Source: Bacteroidales bacterium
Lineage (GTDB): Bacteria > Bacteroidota > Bacteroidia > Bacteroidales > UBA932
Length of the DNA stretch: 5,565 nt
NCBI GenBank assembly: GCA_017615135.1
Contig: JAGAAU010000160.1
Span: 1 to 5,565, forward strand
Direction: 5' to 3'
The translations under genes and the position numbers were made by a program. Each line of letters begins with the position of its first letter. The first letter of the stretch is position 1. Below the pieces are notes generated by a model. It saw nothing but the letters and a program-made list of their open reading frames with translations. It did no database searches and was not told where the DNA came from. Shown here piece by piece: positions 1-5,565 of this stretch.

Positions 1-1125
1 ACTTGCAGGAGGCGTTGATGAAAGTACTTTCGGCCCATCCTGCGTTGCAGGCCCGTTTCGAGCAGCGGGACGGAGAAATCTTCCAGGTTCCTACCGATGT
101 CCCCATACCGGTTACTGTTAAAAAGCTTCCAGGAGACGCAGACTTGCAACAGGAGAAGGAGAGTTTCGTCAGTTCCTTTGAATTGTCTAAAGGACCGCTT
201 GGAAAACTGGAGGTGCTGGATATCGGCGGAAAGCTGTATCTACTCAGCGACTTCCATCATCTGGTATTCGACGGCCGTAGTTACGATATTTTCATTCAGG
301 AGGTCTGCTCGGCCCTGGAAGGCAAAGATATTGTCCCTGAAAACTTTACATATTTCCAGTATTCAGCGTGGCAGAAGGCGGCGGAAGGGGGAGAAGCCTA
401 TACGGCGGCCCGGGAATTTTTTACCGGACAACTTGCCGGTATGGAGGCTCCTTCAGCCGTTATCCCCGATCTTGAAACCCACGATCAGACCGGACGGGAA
501 GTTTTCCTGCAGAAACCCGTGGGTGCGGATATTCACCCTTTGTGCAAGCAATTGGGTATTTCTCCGGCCAGTTATTATCTTGCCGCCGCATTCCTTACTC
601 TAAGTGCATACAACGCCAGTAATAAGGTCTATATCTGCACCATAAGCAATGGCCGCGGCAATCTTCGGACGGCGGACAGCTTTGGCATGTTCGTAAATAC
701 GCTCGCCCTGGCCGGAGATTGCAGTGTAGAAAGCACCGAGACTTTCCTGAAGCAGTGCGACCGGGATTTCCAGGATACCCTTAAGCATCAGGAATATCCT
801 TTCTCCAAAATTGCTGCTGAGTTTGGATTCCAACCTCAGGTTATGCTGGCTTATCAGGTTGGTGTTCTGGCCGATTACCGTGTTAACGGCAGCAAGGTTA
901 CCGGTGAAAATCTGGAAGCCGGCCGCGCAAAGTTCCCTCTCAGCATATATATCGACGGAGTAGAAGGGAAAGAATCCATCGTTCTGGGCTATGACGAAAG
1001 TAAATACAGTCCCGCTCTTATGCAGGCTTTTGCCGATGCCATGGAATGTGTGGTGCGTGGACTGCTGACCCATGACAGTCTGCTTGAGATTCCTTTCACG
1101 GACGGAGAGAGGCTTGATCAGCTGG
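1..1125 (+). other. Condensation (C) domain, N-terminally truncated by the window
   Basis: This domain forms the amide bond between the upstream donor thioester and the aminoacyl group on the carrier domain. Visible motifs are the C2-like stretch HPALQARF (residues 12-19), the catalytic HHLVFDG (85-91; second His86 and Asp90), FGMFVNTL (227-234, C5-like) and HQEYPF (262-267, C6-like). HHxxxDG normally lies about 125-135 residues into the domain and only 84 precede it here, so roughly 40-50 residues and motif C1 are missing. Whether the domain takes a peptidyl donor or a fatty-acyl donor (starter type) cannot be told from this fragment, because the modules upstream are not visible. Confidence 0.92.
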
Positions 1126-4100
1126 ATGGTTTCAACCATTATACCCAGGAGGTAGATTTGAGCGAGACAGTCGTGAGTCTGTTCCGAAAGCAGGCGAAAG
1201 CCACTCCGGACGCTCCTGCAGTGCTTTTTGACGGAAAGACCATCAGCTATGGCGATCTTGACCGCCTCACGGACTCTCTGGCTGCAAGGATACTTGGGTT
1301 CGGTCTGAAAGAAGAGGACGTGGTTTCCGTGCTCATCGGCCGCAACTCCTGGATGACCAAGGCGTCCCTGGCCGCTATGAAGGCAGGTTGCGCCTATCAG
1401 CCGCTGGATCCTTCCTATCCGCCGGAGCGCCTGAATTTCATGATAAAGGATGCCAGCGCAAAACTCCTTATTGCAGACAAGGAACTGATTCCGCTTGTAG
1501 GAGACTATAAGGGCCCCGTGCTCACTACGGCCGAGCTGGAAGATTCACTGTCAGAAACTGGCATGGCATCGTTGGAGCCTGGCGCGGCGTCGTTGGAGCC
1601 TGGCGCAGCTTCGTCATTGCCGACCTCGATCGGCAATCTCCCCAAGCCGGAAAGCCTGTACATCCTGCTCTATACCTCCGGCTCTACCGGAACTCCTAAA
1701 GGTGTGATGCTGGAACAGCGCAATCTGGTGAATTTCTGCGCCTGGTACAGAGACTACTATAATCTTAAGGCCGGAGACCGGGTGGCGGCATTCGCCAGTT
1801 ACGGTTTCGACGCCAATATGATGGACATGTATCCTGCCCTCACCACTGGAGCCTGCGTCTGCATTATTCCGGAGGCTGTCCGGCACGATCTGACTGCCCT
1901 GGACAACTTTATTACCGTCAATAAGGTGACGCACAGCTTCATGACCACCCAGGTGGGAGTGATGTACGCCCGCAATTTCCCGGACAATCCATCGCTCAGG
2001 TATTTGTCTGTAGGCGGTGAAAAGCTGGTTTCCATGCCGCCGCCTTCCTATGCCTTCTACAATGGTTACGGCCCCACTGAATGTACCATTTTCTCAACCA
2101 TTTTCCACGTGCAGGAAAGGGAGGAGAACATTCCAATCGGTCATCCTCTAAGCAATGTTCAGCTGTATGTGGTAGACCGCCAGATGCGGCGCCTCCCCGT
2201 TGGGGCTGCAGGTGAACTGCTTATAGGTGGCATAGGTGTCGGCCGCGGCTATCTGAACAATCCGGAGAAGACCGCAGAGGCCTTTATCGAGAATCCTTTC
2301 CAGCCTGGTGTGCGGCTTTACCGTTCAGGCGATATAGTGCGTTACCGGCCAGACGGAAACGTGGAATTCGTGGGCCGCAAAGACCGTCAGGTCAAGATTC
2401 GTGGCTTCCGCATTGAACTGAAGGAAGTTGAGGCGGTGATTCAGGATATCCCCGGTGTAAAGGATGTAACTGTTCAGGCCTTCGATTCTCCTTCGGGAGG
2501 TAAGTACCTGGCCGCATATGTGGTTGCCGAAGGTAAGTTTGATACCAAGGCCGCTGCCGATTTCATCCGCGAGCGCAAACCGCCTTATATGGTTCCCGCC
2601 GCATGGGTGCAGCTGGATAAGATTCCGCTCAATGTAAATCAGAAGGTAGACCGCAAGGCTTTGCCGGAGGCCACTCCTTCAGTTATGGAAGACTACGTAG
2701 CCCCGGTTGGAGAGACTGAAAAGGCCCTTTGCGCTATCTTTGCAGAAGTGCTTGGTGTAGAAAAAGTAGGTGCCACGGATTCCTTCTTCGATATGGGCGG
2801 ATCGTCCCTTATGGTTACCAACGTGTTGGTGACCGCAGAGAAGCAGGGCCTTCACTTTGCCTATGCAGATGTGTTCTCCCATCCTTCCGCCCGTTCCCTG
2901 GCGGCTTTCCTGAAAGGAGACCAGGCCGTGCAGGAACAGGACAGCAATATTACAGACTACGATTATTCCGCCATCGACGAACTCCTGAAGAAAAATAATC
3001 TTGAGTCTTTCCTGGGCGGGAAACCCATTGAGCTGGGAAGGAATATCCTCCTGACCGGTGCCACTGGCTTCCTTGGAATTCACGTTTTAGGGGAACTTCT
3101 GGAAAGCACTGGCCCGGATACCACCATCTGGTGCCTGCTTCGCGGTAAGGGTTCTATTACCCCGGAACGCCGCCTTAAGGAAATGCTCGTCTATTATTTC
3201 GATAAAGACTATCGCAGCCTCTTCGGTACCCGTATCAGGCCCGTGGCGGGAGATATTACCCAGCCGGCGTCCCTTGAGCCGCTCACGGATATAGACATGG
3301 TGTTCAACTGTGCCGCAAATGTAAAGCACTTCTCCAAGGGAACGGATATCGAGGATATTAACTATGGCGGCGTGAAGAACCTTGTTGCTTTCTGTGAAAA
3401 GAACGGAGCCTGTCTGGTGCACGTTTCCACTGAAAGTGTTGGAGGTATGACTCCCGGTCATGTGCCCGATGTCCTTACCGAGCAGAAACTATACTTCGGT
3501 CAGCTTACAGATAACCAGTATGTCCATTCCAAGTTCCTGGCTGAAAGGCATATACTGGAACAGATGGCTTTGGGAAAGCTGCAGGCTAAAATCCTGCGTG
3601 CCGGCAACCTTTCACCGCGTGCCCGAGACGGCGAGTTCCAGATGAATATGAATGCAAATGCCTCCATGGGGCGCTTGAAAGCTCTCAAGATGATAGGCGC
3701 GTGCCCGTACCCGATGCTTGAGGGGCAGATGGAATTCACCCCGATTGATGAGGCCGCCCGCGCAATGGTGCTGCTGGCCCGCACTCCGCTGGAGAACTGC
3801 GTGTTCAATGTCTCCAACAACCATTATATTCCCATGGACGATATTCTCGGCCGTTTGGGAAAGATGGACGACAAGCCGTTGGAGTACGTTGAAATGCCTG
3901 AATTCCTGCGCCGGGCAGAGGAGGCCAACGCCGATCCTGCAAAAACCCGCATTTTGGCACCGCTGCTGGCGTACCAGCAATCGGCGGCTGTGCAGGAAGG
4001 CGTGGGAACGCTTTCCTCTACGGCGTTTACCATGCAGGTCCTGCATCGTCTGGGATTCCGCTGGGACCATACCTCCAGTAAGTATCTCGACCTTATCTTC

Positions 4101-4139
4101 GAGATGTTGCGTACACTTCAGTACTTCGTAGAATCATGA
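1..4139 (+). CDS. Nonribosomal peptide synthetase, C-A-T-reductase module (5' end outside window)
   Basis: This is the terminal module of a multidomain NRPS that activates one amino acid, joins it to an upstream acyl or peptidyl thioester and releases the product reductively. The frame is open at the window's left edge (codons begin at position 3). The TTG at position 3 is not the start, because it falls inside a condensation domain. Numbering residues from that codon: C domain ~1-375 (HHLVFDG at 85-91), A domain ~387-889 (YTSGSTGTPKG at 557-567, YGPTE at 689-693), T domain ~899-972 (carrier Ser935), R domain ~1009-1378 (GATGFLG at 1019-1025, Tyr1173/Lys1177). All core motifs are intact and there is no frameshift over 1378 codons, so the module looks functional. 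It ends in TGA at 4137-4139 with no thioesterase. Earlier modules or a loading domain may lie upstream. The domain calls are secure; the product is inferred. Confidence 0.96.
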   Translation, partial: LQEALMKVLSAHPALQARFEQRDGEIFQVPTDVPIPVTVKKLPGDADLQQEKESFVSSFELSKGPLGKLEVLDIGGKLYLLSDFHHLVFDGRSYDIFIQEVCSALEGKDIVPENFTYFQYSAWQKAAEGGEAYTAAREFFTGQLAGMEAPSAVIPDLETHDQTGREVFLQKPVGADIHPLCKQLGISPASYYLAAAFLTLSAYNASNKVYICTISNGRGNLRTADSFGMFVNTLALAGDCSVESTETFLKQCDRDFQDTLKHQEYPFSKIAAEFGFQPQVMLAYQVGVLADYRVNGSKVTGENLEAGRAKFPLSIYIDGVEGKESIVLGYDESKYSPALMQAFADAMECVVRGLLTHDSLLEIPFTDGERLDQLDGFNHYTQEVDLSETVVSLFRKQAKATPDAPAVLFDGKTISYGDLDRLTDSLAARILGFGLKEEDVVSVLIGRNSWMTKASLAAMKAGCAYQPLDPSYPPERLNFMIKDASAKLLIADKELIPLVGDYKGPVLTTAELEDSLSETGMASLEPGAASLEPGAASSLPTSIGNLPKPESLYILLYTSGSTGTPKGVMLEQRNLVNFCAWYRDYYNLKAGDRVAAFASYGFDANMMDMYPALTTGACVCIIPEAVRHDLTALDNFITVNKVTHSFMTTQVGVMYARNFPDNPSLRYLSVGGEKLVSMPPPSYAFYNGYGPTECTIFSTIFHVQEREENIPIGHPLSNVQLYVVDRQMRRLPVGAAGELLIGGIGVGRGYLNNPEKTAEAFIENPFQPGVRLYRSGDIVRYRPDGNVEFVGRKDRQVKIRGFRIELKEVEAVIQDIPGVKDVTVQAFDSPSGGKYLAAYVVAEGKFDTKAAADFIRERKPPYMVPAAWVQLDKIPLNVNQKVDRKALPEATPSVMEDYVAPVGETEKALCAIFAEVLGVEKVGATDSFFDMGGSSLMVTNVLVTAEKQGLHFAYADVFSHPSARSLAAFLKGDQAVQEQDSNITDYDYSAIDELLKKNNLESFLGGKPIELGRNILLTGATGFLGIHVLGELLESTGPDTTIWCLLRGKGSITPERRLKEMLVYYFDKDYRSLFGTRIRPVAGDITQPASLEPLTDIDMVFNCAANVKHFSKGTDIEDINYGGVKNLVAFCEKNGACLVHVSTESVGGMTPGHVPDVLTEQKLYFGQLTDNQYVHSKFLAERHILEQMALGKLQAKILRAGNLSPRARDGEFQMNMNANASMGRLKALKMIGACPYPMLEGQMEFTPIDEAARAMVLLARTPLENCVFNVSNNHYIPMDDILGRLGKMDDKPLEYVEMPEFLRRAEEANADPAKTRILAPLLAYQQSAAVQEGVGTLSSTAFTMQVLHRLGFRWDHTSSKYLDLIFEMLRTLQYFVES
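1566..1613 (+). repeat. 21-bp tandem direct repeat within the A domain
   Basis: Two adjacent 21-bp units lie at 1566-1586 and 1587-1607. They share a 17-base identical core (1569-1585 and 1590-1606, beginning TCGTTGGAGCC) and differ at two positions. A third copy begins at 1608-1613 and then diverges. The unit is a multiple of three and encodes ASLEPGA, giving a Pro/Gly/Ala/Ser-rich stretch in the A2-A3 loop. That loop is surface exposed and variable in length in this family, so an in-frame expansion is tolerable. Copy number could vary between strains. Confidence 0.9.
1616..1637 (+). repeat. Perfect 8-bp inverted repeat, REP-like palindrome inside coding sequence
   Basis: ATTGCCGA (1616-1623) and TCGGCAAT (1630-1637) are exact reverse complements separated by CCTCGA, so they can form a short hairpin in DNA or mRNA. 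With its flanks (GTC before, CTCC after) it resembles the dispersed palindromic repeats of the GTCATTGCC...GGCAATCTCC type that I recall from many bacterial genomes, usually between genes. Here it is translated in frame (SSLPTSIGNLP) directly after the 21-bp tandem repeats. The hairpin is seen directly; membership of a repeat family is from memory and needs a genome-wide count. Confidence 0.72.
2697..2918 (+). other. Peptidyl carrier (T/PCP) domain
   Basis: This small four-helix carrier domain (~residues 899-972) holds the growing chain on a phosphopantetheine arm. The attachment motif reads FFDMGGSSL, with Ser935 in the position of the modified serine (usual form LGGHSL or LGGDSL; here Ser replaces His/Asp before it). 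Helix 1 is seen in the stretch EKALCAIFAEVLGVEKVG. The domain is followed by a ~35-residue acidic, flexible linker containing DYDYSAIDELLKKNN, which leads into the reductase. No phosphopantetheinyl transferase is encoded in the window. Confidence 0.94.
3027..4136 (+). other. Terminal thioester reductase (R) domain, NAD(P)H dependent
   Basis: This extended short-chain dehydrogenase domain (NAD_binding_4 / thioester reductase family) cleaves the carrier-bound thioester with NAD(P)H to an aldehyde, or in some members on to an alcohol. It shows the Rossmann motif TGATGFLG (residues 1018-1025), the substrate-side strand VHVSTES with Ser1142/Thr1143, and the catalytic pair in YVHSK (Tyr1173, Lys1177). 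At ~370 residues it is full length for the family, and it closes the protein with no thioesterase or further module. Whether reduction stops at two or four electrons cannot be read from sequence. If an amino-terminal amine is free, a dipeptide aldehyde would tend to cyclise and oxidise to a pyrazinone. Confidence 0.93.
4136..4139 (+). promoter_or_regulatory. ATGA stop/start overlap, probable translational coupling
   Basis: The antiporter ATG (4136-4138) overlaps the NRPS TGA stop (4137-4139). No purine-rich Shine-Dalgarno sequence lies in the ~15 bases upstream (CAGTACTTCGTAGAATC), so ribosomes finishing the NRPS probably re-initiate here. Absence of a Shine-Dalgarno is also common in Bacteroidota. 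The junction sits in a perfect 12-base palindrome, GAATCATGATTC (4131-4142). Confidence 0.7.
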
Positions 4140-5565
4140 TTCCGCTTTCCATTTTCTCCATAAACATTCTCTCGGAGACTCTGCTCCTGCTTGTTTCGAT
4201 GCTGGTTTTTGCCGGCGTCATGATTGCCAGTGCAGGCAGCAAGCTGGGTACTCCGTCCGTGCTGCTGTTCCTCATTATAGGCATGCTGGCAGGTCCGGAT
4301 GTGCTTGGGCTGCGTTTTGACGATATAGCCCTGGCGGAGTCGGTAGGGCACTTCGCAATGTCGGTAATCCTTTTCACTGCAGGCTTGGAAACCTCTCTTG
4401 CAGAGACCAAACCTGTTATGAAACAGGCTATTATGCTTTCCACCGTAGGCGTTCTTATTACCGTGTTGGTTACCGGCAGCGTAATGTCCTTCAGTGGTAT
4501 CCCCATCATGGCCTGTTTTCTCATTTCGGCCATTCTGAGCTCAACGGATTCGGCGTCTGTATTCTCTGTCCTCCGGGACAGGAAACTCCACCTCAGAGAG
4601 AATCTTGGCCCCATGCTGGAGTTGGAATCCGGCGGCAACGACCCTATGGCTCTGACCTTAACCGTCATACTGGTTCAATTCTTTGCCACTCCCGGCATTC
4701 AGGAGAAAGGTACGTGGGCATTGGTGGGAACCGGTCTGCTCATGCTGGTACTTCAGTTAGGCGTCGGCATTGCAGTTGGTTTTCTTATCGGGTATGCGGC
4801 CAAATGGCTGCTGGGTAAGTTCAAGTCTCCCAACTTTGCATTAACCGCTATCCTGATTCTCAGTATCGGCTTCTTTGCAAACGGTCTTGCGCAGGTGCTT
4901 TCAGGTAACGGACTGCTCGCCACCTATATATGCGCCATTATAATTGGCAACAAAGTAAAACTTGTCAATAAGAAGGATATCAATAAGTTCTTCGACGGTA
5001 TCACCTGCATGATGCATCTGGTAATGTTCATGATGCTTGGTCTGCTTGCCCATCCTTCGCAAATGGGGAAGATGATTCTTCCTGCCTTTGGCATGTGTGT
5101 GTTTATGATGCTGGTTGCCCGTCCGCTCAGCGTTTTCCTCTGCACTCTTCCGTTCAAGGGTATCTCCTTGAGATCCAAGACCTTCGTGTCGTGGGTAGGG
5201 CTCAAGGGAGCCGGCCCCATCCTCTTTGCTCTCTACGCGCTGGTGCACGAGCTGCCATATTCTCAGGAGACTTTCACTTTCGTGTTCCTCTTCTCGCTCT
5301 TCTCACTTCTTATGCAGGGCGGAACGATTTCCTGGATGGCCAAGAAGCTTAAAGTAAGTTACGATGCCGATCCGGTTGTAGAAACCTTCGGCCTGGAAGT
5401 ACCCGAAGAAATGGGCCAGATGGGGGACCATATCGTTACGGAGGAAGATCTTTTGAACGGGGCAACTCTGAGGGCCATCCATCTCCCTCACGGCATACGC
5501 GTAATGATGGTACGCCGGAACGGTAAGTTTCTGGTGCCTCACGGCAGTATGGAACTTTTCCCTGG
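4136..5565 (+). CDS. CPA-family cation (K+/Na+)/proton antiporter with RCK_C domain (3' end outside window)
   Basis: This inner-membrane protein exchanges K+ or Na+ for H+ and helps control cytoplasmic pH and ion content. The frame is open to the right edge and 476 residues are visible. About 12 hydrophobic helices span residues ~10-400. Diagnostic motifs are LFTAGLE (79-85), SSTDSASVF (from 135; Asp138) and ESGGNDP (164-170), whose Asn168-Asp169 pair is the expected ion-binding site, plus GLKGAGP (355-361) near the last helices. From ~residue 430 a soluble segment (VTEEDLL...IRVMMVRRNGKFLVPHG) matches the start of an RCK_C/TrkA_C domain, as in NhaP2/YcgO (CvrA) antiporters. RCK_C domains gate transport by binding small ligands, in some relatives c-di-AMP; the ligand here is unknown. 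The start at 4136 is supported by the overlap with the NRPS stop and by helix 1 following directly. K+ versus Na+ preference is not decidable from sequence. A role in the peptide pathway is not shown. Confidence 0.93.
   Translation, partial: MIPLSIFSINILSETLLLLVSMLVFAGVMIASAGSKLGTPSVLLFLIIGMLAGPDVLGLRFDDIALAESVGHFAMSVILFTAGLETSLAETKPVMKQAIMLSTVGVLITVLVTGSVMSFSGIPIMACFLISAILSSTDSASVFSVLRDRKLHLRENLGPMLELESGGNDPMALTLTVILVQFFATPGIQEKGTWALVGTGLLMLVLQLGVGIAVGFLIGYAAKWLLGKFKSPNFALTAILILSIGFFANGLAQVLSGNGLLATYICAIIIGNKVKLVNKKDINKFFDGITCMMHLVMFMMLGLLAHPSQMGKMILPAFGMCVFMMLVARPLSVFLCTLPFKGISLRSKTFVSWVGLKGAGPILFALYALVHELPYSQETFTFVFLFSLFSLLMQGGTISWMAKKLKVSYDADPVVETFGLEVPEEMGQMGDHIVTEEDLLNGATLRAIHLPHGIRVMMVRRNGKFLVPHGSMELFP

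Larger units (their letters stand above)
1161..2669 (+). other. Adenylation (A) domain, predicted branched aliphatic substrate
   Basis: This domain activates an amino acid with ATP and loads it on the carrier. Motifs present are A2 (MKAGCAYQPLD, 459-469), A3 P-loop (YTSGSTGTPKG, 557-567), A4 (FDANMMDMYP, from 602), A5 (NGYGPTE, 687-693), A6 (GELLIGG), A7 (YRSGD, 773-777), A8 (GRKDRQVKIRGFRIE, from 791), A9 (PPYMVP) and A10 (NQKVDRK, with catalytic Lys881; the usual NGK is NQK). Ungapped alignment of A4-A5 with GrsA gives pocket residues D603, A604, M607, F646, S669, G671, G688, I696, F697 and K881. Compared with codes known from memory, this shares six of ten positions with a Val code (DAFWIGGTFK) and six with an Ile code (DAFFYGITFK). 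The A2-A3 loop carries an unusual ~25-residue insertion. Confidence 0.94.

Noticed and set aside
3..5. TTG at position 3 as the start of the NRPS gene
   Set aside because: It lies within a condensation domain that is missing its first ~40-50 residues, and the frame is open to the window edge, so the true start is upstream.
600..1139. Antisense open frame of 179 codons opposite the C domain
   Set aside because: It lies wholly opposite a well-supported domain, its translation shows no recognisable motif, and it is expected by chance opposite coding DNA of this composition.
1614..1640. Hairpin as a transcription terminator
   Set aside because: The stem is only 8 bp, has no following T-run and lies in the middle of an intact reading frame.
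4131..4160. Separate promoter for the antiporter
   Set aside because: There is no intergenic gap, and no convincing -33/-7 or -35/-10 pair could be picked out within the NRPS 3' end by eye.
4093..4668. Antisense open frame of 191 codons opposite the antiporter start
   Set aside because: The + strand encodes a clear antiporter with ion-binding motifs here. The antisense product is Ser/Thr/Arg-rich, typical of the reverse of a membrane-protein gene.

Overview
The window is coding from end to end on the + strand, with two genes that both run off an edge. It holds no intergenic space, RNA gene, insertion sequence or CRISPR array. Positions 1-4139 are the 3' part of a nonribosomal peptide synthetase (NRPS) gene. 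Positions 4136-5565 are the 5' part of a cation/proton antiporter gene. The two overlap by four bases (ATGA), which suggests one transcript with coupled translation.

The NRPS fragment reads, in order, as a condensation domain (its first ~40-50 residues lie outside the window), an adenylation domain, a peptidyl carrier domain and a terminal NAD(P)H-dependent thioester reductase, then the stop. There is no thioesterase. The last module therefore adds one amino acid and should release the chain reductively as an aldehyde or alcohol. The binding-pocket residues read against GrsA give D-A-M-F-S-G-G-I-F-K. This is closest, by my memory of published codes, to valine/isoleucine-type pockets, so a branched aliphatic C-terminal residue is the best guess. 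The architecture resembles the reductase-terminated NRPSs of gut bacteria that make peptide aldehydes and the pyrazinones derived from them.

The second gene encodes a CPA-type Na+(K+)/H+ antiporter with the start of a C-terminal RCK_C (TrkA_C) domain, like the NhaP2/YcgO (CvrA) family. Nothing in the sequence ties its activity to the peptide; the link is positional only.

The most unusual local structure is at 1566-1640, inside the adenylation domain between core motifs A2 and A3. Two 21-bp direct repeats are followed by a perfect 8-bp inverted repeat that looks like a dispersed intergenic palindromic (REP-like) element. It is read in frame as about 25 extra residues.

Organism: balanced-to-moderate GC, no Shine-Dalgarno sequence at the internal start, the NRPS style and the repeat type suggest a Bacteroidota (Bacteroidales-like) gut or rumen bacterium. 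This is inference and no marker gene is present. An anaerobic Firmicute cannot be excluded.
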